A program made the position numbers and the translations under genes. 64,000 nt of DNA, from positions 558,001 through 622,000 of the forward strand of contig NZ_JACVVD010000003.1 in assembly GCF_014534655.1 (NCBI RefSeq), given 5' to 3'. Below the pieces are notes generated by a model. It was not told the origin of the DNA. It saw nothing but the letters and a program-made list of their open reading frames with translations, and searched no databases. Source of the DNA: Paenibacillus sedimenti (GTDB lineage: Bacteria > Bacillota > Bacilli > Paenibacillales > NBRC-103111). Below are positions 55,180-62,748 of the stretch, piece by piece. Numbering within the stretch: the first letter of the stretch is position 1; each line of letters starts with the position of its first letter.

Positions 55180-56486
55180 CCGTTCATCGCCCTCCATCCT
55201 TTATAGCCCAGCTTCATCAGGTTCACCGTGCCGCCGGCTGCATTTTTGATGAGCTTAGCGGCTAATTTTTGTTTGTCTGCCTTCGGTACGCCATCCACGA
55301 GAAACATATTGTATGCCGCTTCGTTCAGCGCTCTGGGCAGCTTATCGAATAGCAGCTCGGGGTCCTGCTCTTTGAGGAATTGATGCATACCCTTATATTT
55401 CTTCAAATCTTTATGCACAAACGATTCGCGGATTTTACGGTCGTAGGTTTGCAGTGAGGCGGCAGAATAGTCGCCGCGTTCTTTTGCCTCGATGATGGCT
55501 TCACCCGCCAAGCGTCCGGATGTCATCGCGAGGTTCGTGCCCTCGCGGTGGACGAAGTTGATGAGCTGCGCAGCATCGCCGCAGACGCACCAGCCATCGC
55601 CGGACAACGGCGGAATGGAGTGGAAGCCACCCTCCGGAATCAAATGTCCGGAGTATTCCTTCGTTTCTCCGCCTTGAATGAGCTTCCGGATCATCGGATG
55701 CTGCTTGACAGCGTCCAGCACCGCGTATGGTTTTATTTTTTTATCGCGCAGATGGTTGACCATCACGCCGACGCCGAGCGAAATCGTTTCTTTATTCGTA
55801 TAAAGAAAGCCCATTCCGGCCATGCCGAGCGACGTCTCGCCCATAAATTCGATGGTGACGCCTTCGTCGCCTTCCAGTCCGAACCGGTCTTCGATCTTCT
55901 CCTTGGGCAGAGCAATGACTTCCTTCACAGCCAAAGAAACTTCGTCCGGCTGCCATTCCTTATGGATGCCCATCGCCTTGCCCAGCAAGGAGTTGACGCC
56001 ATCTGCTATGACGACAACGTCGGCGTAGAGATCTCCATACTCCCGGTCGGTACGGACACCGACGACGCGATCGCCTTCGCGAATGACGTCCAACGCGACG
56101 GTTTCATAGATGGGAAGCGCACCGGCAGCAACAGCTTTGTCGGCGAACCACTGATCGAATTTTACCCGTAATCCGGTAAAACAGTTGTAGGGTTCCTTAT
56201 ACGCTTCGTTCCTGTGACCGAACGTCACCATCGACTCCTTGCCCATCATCCATATGCGCTGTTCCACAATATACCGTTCCATGGGGAAGTTTTTCTCTTT
56301 CCAAAACTCCGGCACGAGCTCTTCAATTTGTTTGCGGTAGAGTACGCCGCCGAAAATGTTTTTGGCGCCGGGGAACTCCCCGCGCTCCAGCAAAACGACC
56401 GATAAGCCGGCTCGTGCCATCGTCAGGGCTGCTGCTGCACCAGCAGGTCCGCCGCCAACGACAATCGCGTCAAATTTTTCACTCAT
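55176..56486 (-). CDS. fixC: FixC FAD-dependent oxidoreductase (ETF-quinone oxidoreductase family)
   Basis: A 436-residue flavoprotein with N-terminal FAD site VVGGGPAGAAAALTMARAG and the family segment GDAAQLINFVHREGTNLAM. In the complex it passes electrons from the FixAB flavin to quinone. Start overlaps the fixB stop by 4 bases. Confidence 0.95.
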   Translation of the reverse strand: MSEKFDAIVVGGGPAGAAAALTMARAGLSVVLLERGEFPGAKNIFGGVLYRKQIEELVPEFWKEKNFPMERYIVEQRIWMMGKESMVTFGHRNEAYKEPYNCFTGLRVKFDQWFADKAVAAGALPIYETVALDVIREGDRVVGVRTDREYGDLYADVVVIADGVNSLLGKAMGIHKEWQPDEVSLAVKEVIALPKEKIEDRFGLEGDEGVTIEFMGETSLGMAGMGFLYTNKETISLGVGVMVNHLRDKKIKPYAVLDAVKQHPMIRKLIQGGETKEYSGHLIPEGGFHSIPPLSGDGWCVCGDAAQLINFVHREGTNLAMTSGRLAGEAIIEAKERGDYSAASLQTYDRKIRESFVHKDLKKYKGMHQFLKEQDPELLFDKLPRALNEAAYNMFLVDGVPKADKQKLAAKLIKNAAGGTVNLMKLGYKGWRAMNG

Positions 56487-57628
56487 CTGGCTTTACTCCT
56501 TTCCCTTACGGCGATTTCCGAATCCGTAGAAACCGCTCCTGCAACAGACGATTCGGTTTGTTGCTGCAGCGGAATGCCAAATAATGACCGACGCTTCCGG
56601 ATCTCTTCCGTGATGGCCGGCACGATCTTAAACAGATCGCCGACGATGCCGTAATGGGCAAACTGAAAGATCGGCGCTTTCTCATCTTTATTAATTGCTA
56701 CGACGACGTCGGCGTTGCTCATACCAACGGTATGCTGTACAGCGCCGGAGATGCCGATCGCAAAGTACAGCTTCGGCCGCACCGTCGCACCGGTCTGACC
56801 GACCTGGTGCTCATGCCCGATCCATCCCGCGTCGACAGCCGCGCGGGATGCGCCAACGACGCCGCCGAGCGCTTCCGCCAGCTCGGCGAGCGGCCTAAAG
56901 GCGTCGGGCCCGCCAAGCCCGCGGCCCCCCGCCACGATAATCTCGGCTTCCTCGAGATTAATCTTGCCCGTCTCGCGCAGGAAATCGAGCACCTGCGCGG
57001 CGATCTCTTCCTCGTGCATCGGTGCGAAGATGCGCACGATCTCGCCTTGTCGCGCCGTGTCCTTTGGCAGCTCCTGAAACACCCCGGCGCGAGCCGTCGC
57101 CATCTGCGGCCGATACTGCTTGCAGAGGATGGTCGCCATCATCTTCTCCGAAAAGGCCGGCCGGCTCGCCAGCAGCAGCCTAGACGGCGCCGGCTCGACA
57201 TCGAGCTGCGTCGTGTCGGCCGTCAGCCCTGTCGGCAGGTGCGTCGCAATCGCGCCTGCCAGGTCGCGGCCCGTCGCTGTCGCGCCGAACAGAACGATCT
57301 CGGGCTTCTCTTCCACGATAAGCTTGAGGCAGACCCGGCTGTACGGCCGGGTCCTGTACGTGCGAAGTTCCGGAGCTTCGCACAGATAAACCCTGTCCGC
57401 GCCGTAGTGCACGGCTTCCTCGGCGAGGTGTGACACCTTATCGCCGATCACGAGCGCCATGAGCGGCACGTCCAGCTTCGCAGCCAGCTTCTTGCCTTCG
57501 CCCAGAAGCTGCCAAGACACCTTCTTCGCTTCGCCGTCCCGCTGCTCCACTACGATCAACACCCCACGATACGCCGACCAATCCGGCATCGCTTGTTCAG
57601 ACGGTTCTCCTGTCTGTTCGTTTGCCAT
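56483..57628 (-). CDS. fixB: FixB / electron transfer flavoprotein alpha subunit
   Basis: A 381-residue ETF-alpha protein. The C-terminal FAD domain has GGRGLGG, GGVVGASRAAVDAG, GQTGATVRPKLYFAIGISGA and a typical end. It is longer than classical ETF-alpha because of an N-terminal extension, as usual for bifurcating FixB. The ATG at 57628 has GGTGG eight bases ahead. GC is high in 56800-57450 compared with its neighbours. Confidence 0.95.
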   Translation of the reverse strand: MANEQTGEPSEQAMPDWSAYRGVLIVVEQRDGEAKKVSWQLLGEGKKLAAKLDVPLMALVIGDKVSHLAEEAVHYGADRVYLCEAPELRTYRTRPYSRVCLKLIVEEKPEIVLFGATATGRDLAGAIATHLPTGLTADTTQLDVEPAPSRLLLASRPAFSEKMMATILCKQYRPQMATARAGVFQELPKDTARQGEIVRIFAPMHEEEIAAQVLDFLRETGKINLEEAEIIVAGGRGLGGPDAFRPLAELAEALGGVVGASRAAVDAGWIGHEHQVGQTGATVRPKLYFAIGISGAVQHTVGMSNADVVVAINKDEKAPIFQFAHYGIVGDLFKIVPAITEEIRKRRSLFGIPLQQQTESSVAGAVSTDSEIAVRERSKAR

Positions 57629-57648
57629 TCTTTCTTCCACCCTTCTCT

Positions 57649-58485
57649 TTATGAAGTCCATCCCAATCGGGCCGGTATTTCCTTCTCCCAGAGCTGATCG
57701 GCCAGCTGCGCAGCCGCTGCTTCCGGCGAATCATAGGCGATCATTTGCGTTTTTACCGCTTTTATTTCCGGTACCCATGTTTTGGCTACAATGGTCGGAG
57801 ACCCTTTAAGCCCGATTTTGGCCCTTTCGAGGTCCGGGAAATCGGCCGTTGTCCAAACGACAGGTTTGTATCGGGCCGCACGAATCATCCCAGGCATGGA
57901 TGCCCGCCTTATTTTGTTCAGCTCTTTGAGCGCTGTAATGAGAACCGGCATGCTTGTCTCAACGACTTCGACGCCGTCTTCCAACAGTCGATGCACACGC
58001 ACTTTGCGTTTCTCTTCGTCGACATCGACCACTTTATTCACATAAGTAAGCTGTTCCAAATCCAGTCTGCACGCCACACCCGGACCCACTTGACCGGTAT
58101 CGCCGTCCAGCGTCTGCTTCCCGCAAAAAACGATATCGACAGGTCCCCATGTCTCCTCGATTTTGCGAATCGTCTTAGCCACAACGTAGGAAGTGGCCAG
58201 TGTATCTGCGCCCGCAAAACCGCGATCCGTCACCAACACAGCCTCATCCGCGCCTAGGGAAATGCATTCCTTTAAACCCTTTTCCGCCGGCGGCGGCCCC
58301 ATTGTCACGACTGTGATTCTCGCGCCGTGCTCATCCTTAATCCGCAGCGCCTCTTCCAATCCGTGCATATCGTAAAAATTCACAATGCTCGGAACGCCTT
58401 GGCGTATCAACGTATTATTTTTAGGATCAATCCGTATTTCCCTGCTGTCAGGTACCTGTTTGATACACACAACAATATGCAGCAT
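57649..58485 (-). CDS. fixA: FixA / electron transfer flavoprotein beta subunit
   Basis: A 278-residue ETF-beta protein starting HIVVCIKQVPDSREI, with CGKQTLDGDTGQVGPGVA and an ETF-beta signature region VRVHRLLEDGVEVVETSMPVLITALKELN. With FixB it holds the bifurcating flavin: NADH is oxidised while quinone and ferredoxin/flavodoxin are reduced. First gene of fixABCX. The ATG at 58485 follows AGGAGGG. Upstream lie Fnr-like and cre-like sites. Confidence 0.95.
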   Translation of the reverse strand: MLHIVVCIKQVPDSREIRIDPKNNTLIRQGVPSIVNFYDMHGLEEALRIKDEHGARITVVTMGPPPAEKGLKECISLGADEAVLVTDRGFAGADTLATSYVVAKTIRKIEETWGPVDIVFCGKQTLDGDTGQVGPGVACRLDLEQLTYVNKVVDVDEEKRKVRVHRLLEDGVEVVETSMPVLITALKELNKIRRASMPGMIRAARYKPVVWTTADFPDLERAKIGLKGSPTIVAKTWVPEIKAVKTQMIAYDSPEAAAAQLADQLWEKEIPARLGWTS

Positions 58486-58566
58486 CACTGCACCCTCCTG
58501 TTCTGTAACGATATCCTGCTTGTTCAAGACCAAAAACGTAAGTTCTTCTAAGCAGCTTGACTTCAT

Positions 58567-58582
58567 TGTGAAATTTGTCACG
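58567..58582. promoter_or_regulatory. Fnr/Crp-like box upstream of fixA
   Basis: TGTGA-AATTTG-TCACG, a 16-base palindrome matching the Crp/Fnr family pattern TGTGA-N6-TCACA at nine of ten arm positions, 82 bases before the fixA start. Bacillus Fnr uses nearly the same sequence for anaerobic activation. No clear -10 was found at the ideal distance, so the call is tentative. Confidence 0.5.
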
Positions 58583-58592
58583 TAATTATGCG

Positions 58593-58610
58593 AAGGGAAC
58601 CGCTTTCAAA
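58593..58610 (-). promoter_or_regulatory. cre-like (CcpA) site upstream of fixA
   Basis: TTTGAAAGCGGTTCCCTT on the minus strand matches the relaxed Bacillus cre consensus at 16 of 18 positions by my count, 108 bases before fixA. Single degenerate sites like this occur by chance, so confidence is low. Confidence 0.3.
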
Positions 58611-58762
58611 TAATGCTGTTAAAGCACGGGAATCTACAACAATATATGCAAGAAAAATTTTAAAATGAACCTCAATAGCCTTTTTGTCGCTTGTATTTTT
58701 TACTCCTATTTTCTTATCCTTGGAAGCATGGTATGATGAAGACGTTAGTTTCATCATATGAT

Positions 58763-58789
58763 ATATAGTTTCAATAAATGAAACTATAT
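58763..58789. promoter_or_regulatory. Palindromic operator-like site before the methyltransferase gene
   Basis: ATATAGTTTCA and TGAAACTATAT are exact reverse complements with a 5-base centre, 17 bases before the start codon and next to the ribosome binding site. A third GTTTCA stands at 58748-58753. Likely repressor target in the 321-base gap between fixA and this gene. Confidence 0.55.
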
Positions 58790-58806
58790 CTATGGAGGTG
58801 CTTGAA

Positions 58807-59616
58807 ATGAAAAACGAATACGGACAACGTATCAAACAGCATGTGCAAGAACAGTTTGGCAAACATGCAGACAAGTACGTGACTAGTTCGTCTCATGCCA
58901 AAGGCGATGATCTTGCATTGATTCATAGTTGGCTGCAGCCTCAATCAGACTGGATCGTTTTGGATATTGCAACCGGTGGCGGCCACGTGGCGAAACAACT
59001 GTCTCCCCACGTGCAGCATGTCATCGCAACTGACCTGACACCTCCCATGCTGGGCGCCGCTGCGGGGCATTTGAAAAAGGCGCAGTGCGGTAATGTCACT
59101 TTCGTGGTCGCAGATGCCGAGCAGTTACCGTTCCTTGATGATTCTTTCGATGCGGTGACTTGCCGCATTGCCGCACATCATTTTCCACATCCCGACAAGT
59201 TCCTTCAAGAAGCCGCGCGTGTCCTTAAACCAGGCCGCAAATTCATTTTCATAGATAACATTGCTCCTGAAGACGAAGTGCTTGGCCATTTTATGAACGC
59301 TTTTGAAACCATGCGAGACACCAGTCATGTTAGGTGCTTATCTGTAAATGAATGGACGTCATTAGCTATGGAGGCAGGATTGCAAGTCGAACAGTCGGTC
59401 ACGAGCCGCAAGCAGCATCATTTCCCCGTTTGGGTCCGACGTACTGCGGAAAACGAAGAACAAATAAAAAACGTCGAACAGTTCATCGCTGAAGCTGATC
59501 CGACGTTTCATCAATATTTTTCTGTACTCATCGAAGATGGAGGCGTTCAATCCTTGCAGATCGATGAATGGCGAGCGCTCATGAGTAAGCCGGCCTCTTA
59601 CACATCCAGCATATAA
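58807..59616 (+). CDS. SAM-dependent methyltransferase (class I, UbiE-like)
   Basis: A 269-residue methyltransferase. Motif I VLDIATGGGHVAKQL, motif II-like DAEQLPFLDDSFDAVTCRIAAHHF and ARVLKPGRKFIFIDN are clear. Substrate is unknown; relatives act on small molecules. The ATG at 58807 follows GGAGGTG. An exact palindrome overlies the promoter, so expression is probably repressed by an unlinked factor. Confidence 0.9.
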   Translation: MKNEYGQRIKQHVQEQFGKHADKYVTSSSHAKGDDLALIHSWLQPQSDWIVLDIATGGGHVAKQLSPHVQHVIATDLTPPMLGAAAGHLKKAQCGNVTFVVADAEQLPFLDDSFDAVTCRIAAHHFPHPDKFLQEAARVLKPGRKFIFIDNIAPEDEVLGHFMNAFETMRDTSHVRCLSVNEWTSLAMEAGLQVEQSVTSRKQHHFPVWVRRTAENEEQIKNVEQFIAEADPTFHQYFSVLIEDGGVQSLQIDEWRALMSKPASYTSSI

Positions 59617-59680
59617 AATTTGAGGTCACCGAGCACGATTAGAAATGTGGGAGGGAACTGAGGGGCTTCCAAGTGAGCCC

Positions 59681-60193
59681 CTAGCCTTGTTCCTCGTTTG
59701 GGACGACCAAATCCCGAATGGTTTCAAATGTGATGGGGGTATAGTTCCAATGTTCCACACAGACGTTAAAATAGTTAAGTCCCTCATATTTCTGGCCATG
59801 GATATGTCCATGAACATTGACATAAGGCATATGTTTATTCATGTACATCGGTTCATGCGAAAGGAAAAAGAACTGGTTATAAATGATCGGGTGCTCACTC
59901 ACCTCATCGAAACCAACATCCAGCCACCAAGACCTCGATCTGCCTCTGTCGTGATTGCCCAAGATAAGAAACTTATACCCGTTAAGCCTGGTGACGATGT
60001 CTGCGGTTTTTTCTTTATTTAGAAACGAAAAGTCTCCAAGATGAAATACCTTATCCTCTTTCCCTACTGCCGAATTCCAACTTTCGATCATACTTTTCGT
60101 CATCTCTTCACCATGACTAAAGGGTCTTGATTCAAAGTCAATTATATTTTTATGACCAAAGTGATGATCTGACGTGAAGAAAGATTTTGTCAC
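59681..60193 (-). CDS. Calcineurin-like metallophosphoesterase
   Basis: A 170-residue phosphoesterase with all metal motifs: SDHHFGH, HLGDFSF, LGNHDRG and HGHIHG. This short form is common in phages and bacteria; it hydrolyses a phosphoester or phosphodiester of unknown identity. The start is GTG at 60193, with GGAGG 13 bases upstream, a long gap. Ends 9 bases before the next gene on the same strand begins. Confidence 0.88.
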   Translation of the reverse strand: MTKSFFTSDHHFGHKNIIDFESRPFSHGEEMTKSMIESWNSAVGKEDKVFHLGDFSFLNKEKTADIVTRLNGYKFLILGNHDRGRSRSWWLDVGFDEVSEHPIIYNQFFFLSHEPMYMNKHMPYVNVHGHIHGQKYEGLNYFNVCVEHWNYTPITFETIRDLVVPNEEQG

Positions 60194-60201
60194 GATCTAT
60201 A

Positions 60202-60705
60202 TTAATCCTCCTTTGAGATGTACCCGCTTAAATTTTTTTCCCAAATAGCATCATCAGAACCATCAGCTTCAAATGATTGTAATGTTGCAATTTTTATTCC
60301 TTTTTCCCCTATATTGTAATTAATTAATGTATGGTATTTCGATTCTTCGCCATGCACATTAATTATTAAATCAGCACTTCCGTAAACCCAACCATCATTA
60401 AATCTCGTCTTAAGAGAACTGTATGAAGATAAATAAATTCCCTTATTCTTCATTTCTTTTACACGGTCAGTCCATTTATGCTCGGCGTCATCATATTCTA
60501 TTGTCGGGTCATAATCGTATGGCCCATCGTAATAATAAACATTTTTAAACGCTTCATCGTAATGACCTTTTACTATATTGTCAAGCAAATTAATTGCGAT
60601 AAATCTAGCTTTATATGCTGTTATTTGCTGTTTAGCGTGAAAGCCTATAAAAAAAATTAAATAAACGGCAACTATATAAAATAGGATTTTTCTTATCTTT
60701 TTCAT
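60202..60705 (-). CDS. Membrane-anchored protein of unknown function
   Basis: A 167-residue protein with one N-terminal helix (ILFYIVAVYLIFFIGFHA) and an extracellular, Tyr/Asp-rich domain resembling small NTF2-like lipoprotein domains in layout, though that is not certain. Very AT-rich. The ATG at 60705 has only a weak site (AGAAAG). Confidence 0.6.
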   Translation of the reverse strand: MKKIRKILFYIVAVYLIFFIGFHAKQQITAYKARFIAINLLDNIVKGHYDEAFKNVYYYDGPYDYDPTIEYDDAEHKWTDRVKEMKNKGIYLSSYSSLKTRFNDGWVYGSADLIINVHGEESKYHTLINYNIGEKGIKIATLQSFEADGSDDAIWEKNLSGYISKED

Positions 60706-60734
60706 TAAATCACTACTTTCTTTTTGAATCCTCT

Positions 60735-61010
60735 TTAAAGTCTCAACAATGCCCTTCTCTCTGCTTGCGGTTTGCAACTATCGCAGACTCCAACTACTCC
60801 GCCAACTTCTGTAGCATAAAAGGAAAGACGTTTTGCTTTCTTTTTGCAAAATGAGCAGGTCTTTTTGTTAGCTTTTGACGATCTTCCTTTATTTAGACTG
60901 AATTTGATTACTTTATTGGCCACTGTTTTATCTCTTACCTTGATTGCAAATTTATAAAGTATGATAATCACAACAATGCTTGCAATAATCATAAAAAATT
61001 GATACATCAT
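60735..61010 (-). CDS. Small membrane protein with C-terminal zinc ribbon
   Basis: A 91-residue protein: one N-terminal helix, a basic linker, then CSFC...CDSC spaced like a zinc ribbon or ClpX-type zinc finger. GAGGGG lies before a double ATG at 61010. AT-rich like its neighbour; probably cotranscribed with the acetyltransferase gene 16 bases upstream. No family recognised. Confidence 0.65.
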   Translation of the reverse strand: MMYQFFMIIASIVVIIILYKFAIKVRDKTVANKVIKFSLNKGRSSKANKKTCSFCKKKAKRLSFYATEVGGVVGVCDSCKPQAERRALLRL

Positions 61011-61026
61011 TTATTCCCCTCTTTTG

Positions 61027-61461
61027 CTACTCGCCCGATTCTTCGTCAATTTCATAAGTGCATCGGAATCTCTCGACTCCCGGATAAACTTCACCCAAGC
61101 TGTTAATCACGAACCCGATATTTCTATAAAATTCAACCGCTTCCTCATCCGTCTCAGCAACGATTCTGGCAGGCTTCGCTTCTTCAATAATCTCAAGAAT
61201 AATACCGCGCCCAAAACCGACTCCACGGCTCTCCGGTTCAACAGCCAGATGGGTCAGAGTCATCTCATTCGACCCGTTCAGGCGAAAACCGATGATACCG
61301 ACCATGACGCCTTCAGATTCATAGCCGAACAACAGTAATTCCGAATCATTTTTATAAAGCTCTATTGTGCTATCCAAGTCCTCGGGATCCGGAAACACAC
61401 TATACCCAAGCAGTTCTTGTATTTGAGATTCTTCTAATCTTGATTTTACTTCAACAAGCAT
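61027..61461 (-). CDS. GNAT family N-acetyltransferase
   Basis: A 144-residue acetyltransferase with motif A THLAVEPESRGVGFGRGI (R-G-x-G-x-G) and motif B EFYRNIGFV. Substrate unknown. Confidence 0.88.
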   Translation of the reverse strand: MLVEVKSRLEESQIQELLGYSVFPDPEDLDSTIELYKNDSELLLFGYESEGVMVGIIGFRLNGSNEMTLTHLAVEPESRGVGFGRGIILEIIEEAKPARIVAETDEEAVEFYRNIGFVINSLGEVYPGVERFRCTYEIDEESGE

Positions 61462-61538
61462 CCCTATTCACTTCTTTCTCGTATTATCTTAGGCAGAAAT
61501 CGAATCTCTATTAAACCATGATTACCATATTTCTTCAA

Positions 61539-62189
61539 CTAAACATAATCAAGCAACTGCATGAGATCATTGATATGAGCCACTGTGCGAATTCCCTTCT
61601 CCTCCATCAACAATCCTGATCTGCCATAGCTGATAAAAGGTATGCCGGCATCCATCGATGCGCGGCCATCAATCCACGAATCTCCGACGGAAATCCACTC
61701 ATCACTCTTCACACTTGAAAAATGCTGCTTGGCAGCCAAATATCCGGATGGCGACGGTTTCATGGCCTGCATTTGCTCTCTTCCAACGATTAAATCAAAA
61801 TTACTCTTGATTCCTGTTATTTGAAGAGCCTGACTGGCAGCTTGAAAGGAATTATTCGTTACAATAACGAGAACATACTTCTTAACTAAAGCTTGTAACA
61901 ATCCCAATGCTCCAGGTTCCAGCCCGGCTCCTTCCATGCCACGCACTTCATGATCAACTGCAATTTTCATTGCTGTTTCATAGAGCTTCTTGGATACTCC
62001 TTTTAGCTTTACATGTTCAATGATTGTAGATGCAGTATGTTCCGCGATGGGAAAAGTCTCAGGAAGTAAGCCATTTTCCATAAAAAAACCGGCAATTTCA
62101 AGTTTCATACTTTGAAAATCTATATGGGACTTCAGCAGGGTATTATCCATATCGAACATGATACCTCTGATTTTATTTATGTTATTCAT
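61539..62189 (-). CDS. HAD family hydrolase
   Basis: A 216-residue haloacid dehalogenase-type phosphatase: motif I FDMDNTLL, motif II VTNN, motif III KPSPSG, motif IV GDSWIDGRAS. Cap domain between motifs I and II is helical as in phosphoglycolate phosphatase or beta-phosphoglucomutase relatives. AGGTATCGTAG precedes the ATG. Confidence 0.9.
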   Translation of the reverse strand: MNNINKIRGIMFDMDNTLLKSHIDFQSMKLEIAGFFMENGLLPETFPIAEHTASTIIEHVKLKGVSKKLYETAMKIAVDHEVRGMEGAGLEPGALGLLQALVKKYVLVIVTNNSFQAASQALQITGIKSNFDLIVGREQMQAMKPSPSGYLAAKQHFSSVKSDEWISVGDSWIDGRASMDAGIPFISYGRSGLLMEEKGIRTVAHINDLMQLLDYV

Positions 62190-62375
62190 CTACGATACCT
62201 ACTTCCTAAGACTCAAAGGGAGCCTCTGTTCCTTCCTACGTAAATTCCCCGCCTTCATCGATAATTCCTGCTACGGTTGATTTGTAAAAGCCCCCCGTTT
62301 CTAGGTTGTAAGCTAAACCTTATCGTTTCTTTGTTTCATTCGACATAATTCGATATTCTCATACATTTAGTGCTA

Positions 62376-62404
62376 TAGACATGCTTATAAGAGCTATCTA
62401 TAAT
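62376..62404 (+). promoter_or_regulatory. Promoter of the c-di-GMP riboswitch transcript
   Basis: TAGACA (62376-62381) and TATAAT (62399-62404) with a 17-base spacer, about 45 bases ahead of the aptamer. Confidence 0.75.
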
Positions 62405-62449
62405 AAGTCTCATATTGTATGCCATACATATTGAACACCAATAAATTAC

Positions 62450-62545
62450 CAAATTGATAAAGGCAAATCATTGGAAACAATGAGACGCAAAGCCATGGCC
62501 TAAGGCATCCTTATTGGAATGCTACGGTTGTCAGGTTACCGGGTA
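62450..62545 (+). ncRNA. Cyclic di-GMP-I (GEMM-I) riboswitch aptamer
   Basis: The conserved GEMM-I core is visible: AAAGGCAAATCATT-GGAAAC-AATG (P2 with GNRA-type loop), GAGACGCAAAGCC, GGCCTAAGG, then a second hairpin and GCTACGGTTG...AGGTTACC closing P1. A terminator follows directly, so it is an off- or on-switch for the genes downstream, the second of which encodes a GGDEF protein. Confidence 0.92.
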
Positions 62546-62550
62546 TGAAG

Positions 62551-62586
62551 GGTCCATCCTCTATTCGGGATGGGCTTTTTTATTTT
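62551..62586 (+). terminator. Riboswitch expression-platform terminator
   Basis: GTCCATCC / GGATGGGC 8-bp stem with an 8-base loop followed by a T run, six bases past the aptamer. Possible alternative pairing with the aptamer's 3' strand (GGTTACCGGGT) would give ligand control. Confidence 0.85.
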
Positions 62587-62618
62587 TAAGCTCACATAAT
62601 TCTGGGAGGCCTACTATC

Positions 62619-62732
62619 GTGATTAAAGAAAAAAACCGTGTTATGCAATTCATCACAATCGGGACCCTTGTCCTATCTTTGTTGGTTCATGCCCTGCGCC
62701 ACGAAGAAAACTTTCTCCCTGCATTAGTTTAG
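62619..62732 (+). CDS. 37-residue membrane mini-ORF after the riboswitch
   Basis: GTG start with a strong GGGAGG nine bases ahead, then a basic N-terminus (IKEKNRVM), one hydrophobic segment (QFITIGTLVLSLLVHAL) and a short polar tail. It ends 16 bases before the GGDEF gene. It looks like the first helix of larger Paenibacillus-type membrane signalling proteins, so it is either a true small protein, a translated leader, or a decayed fragment. Confidence 0.5.
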   Translation: MIKEKNRVMQFITIGTLVLSLLVHALRHEENFLPALV

Positions 62733-62748
62733 AAATGAGGATGATCCC

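Noticed and set aside
56654..57433. 259-codon plus-strand frame inside fixB
   Set aside because: Antisense shadow in a GC-rich gene with no start context or domain.
59661..59683. GGGGCT / AGCCCC hairpin between methyltransferase and phosphoesterase genes
   Set aside because: No T tract on either strand; could contribute to convergent 3' ends but not enough to call.
62264..62310. Second riboswitch-like fragment (TGCTACGGTTG also occurs at 62518-62528)
   Set aside because: Only 11 bases are shared; none of the other aptamer elements are present around the first copy.
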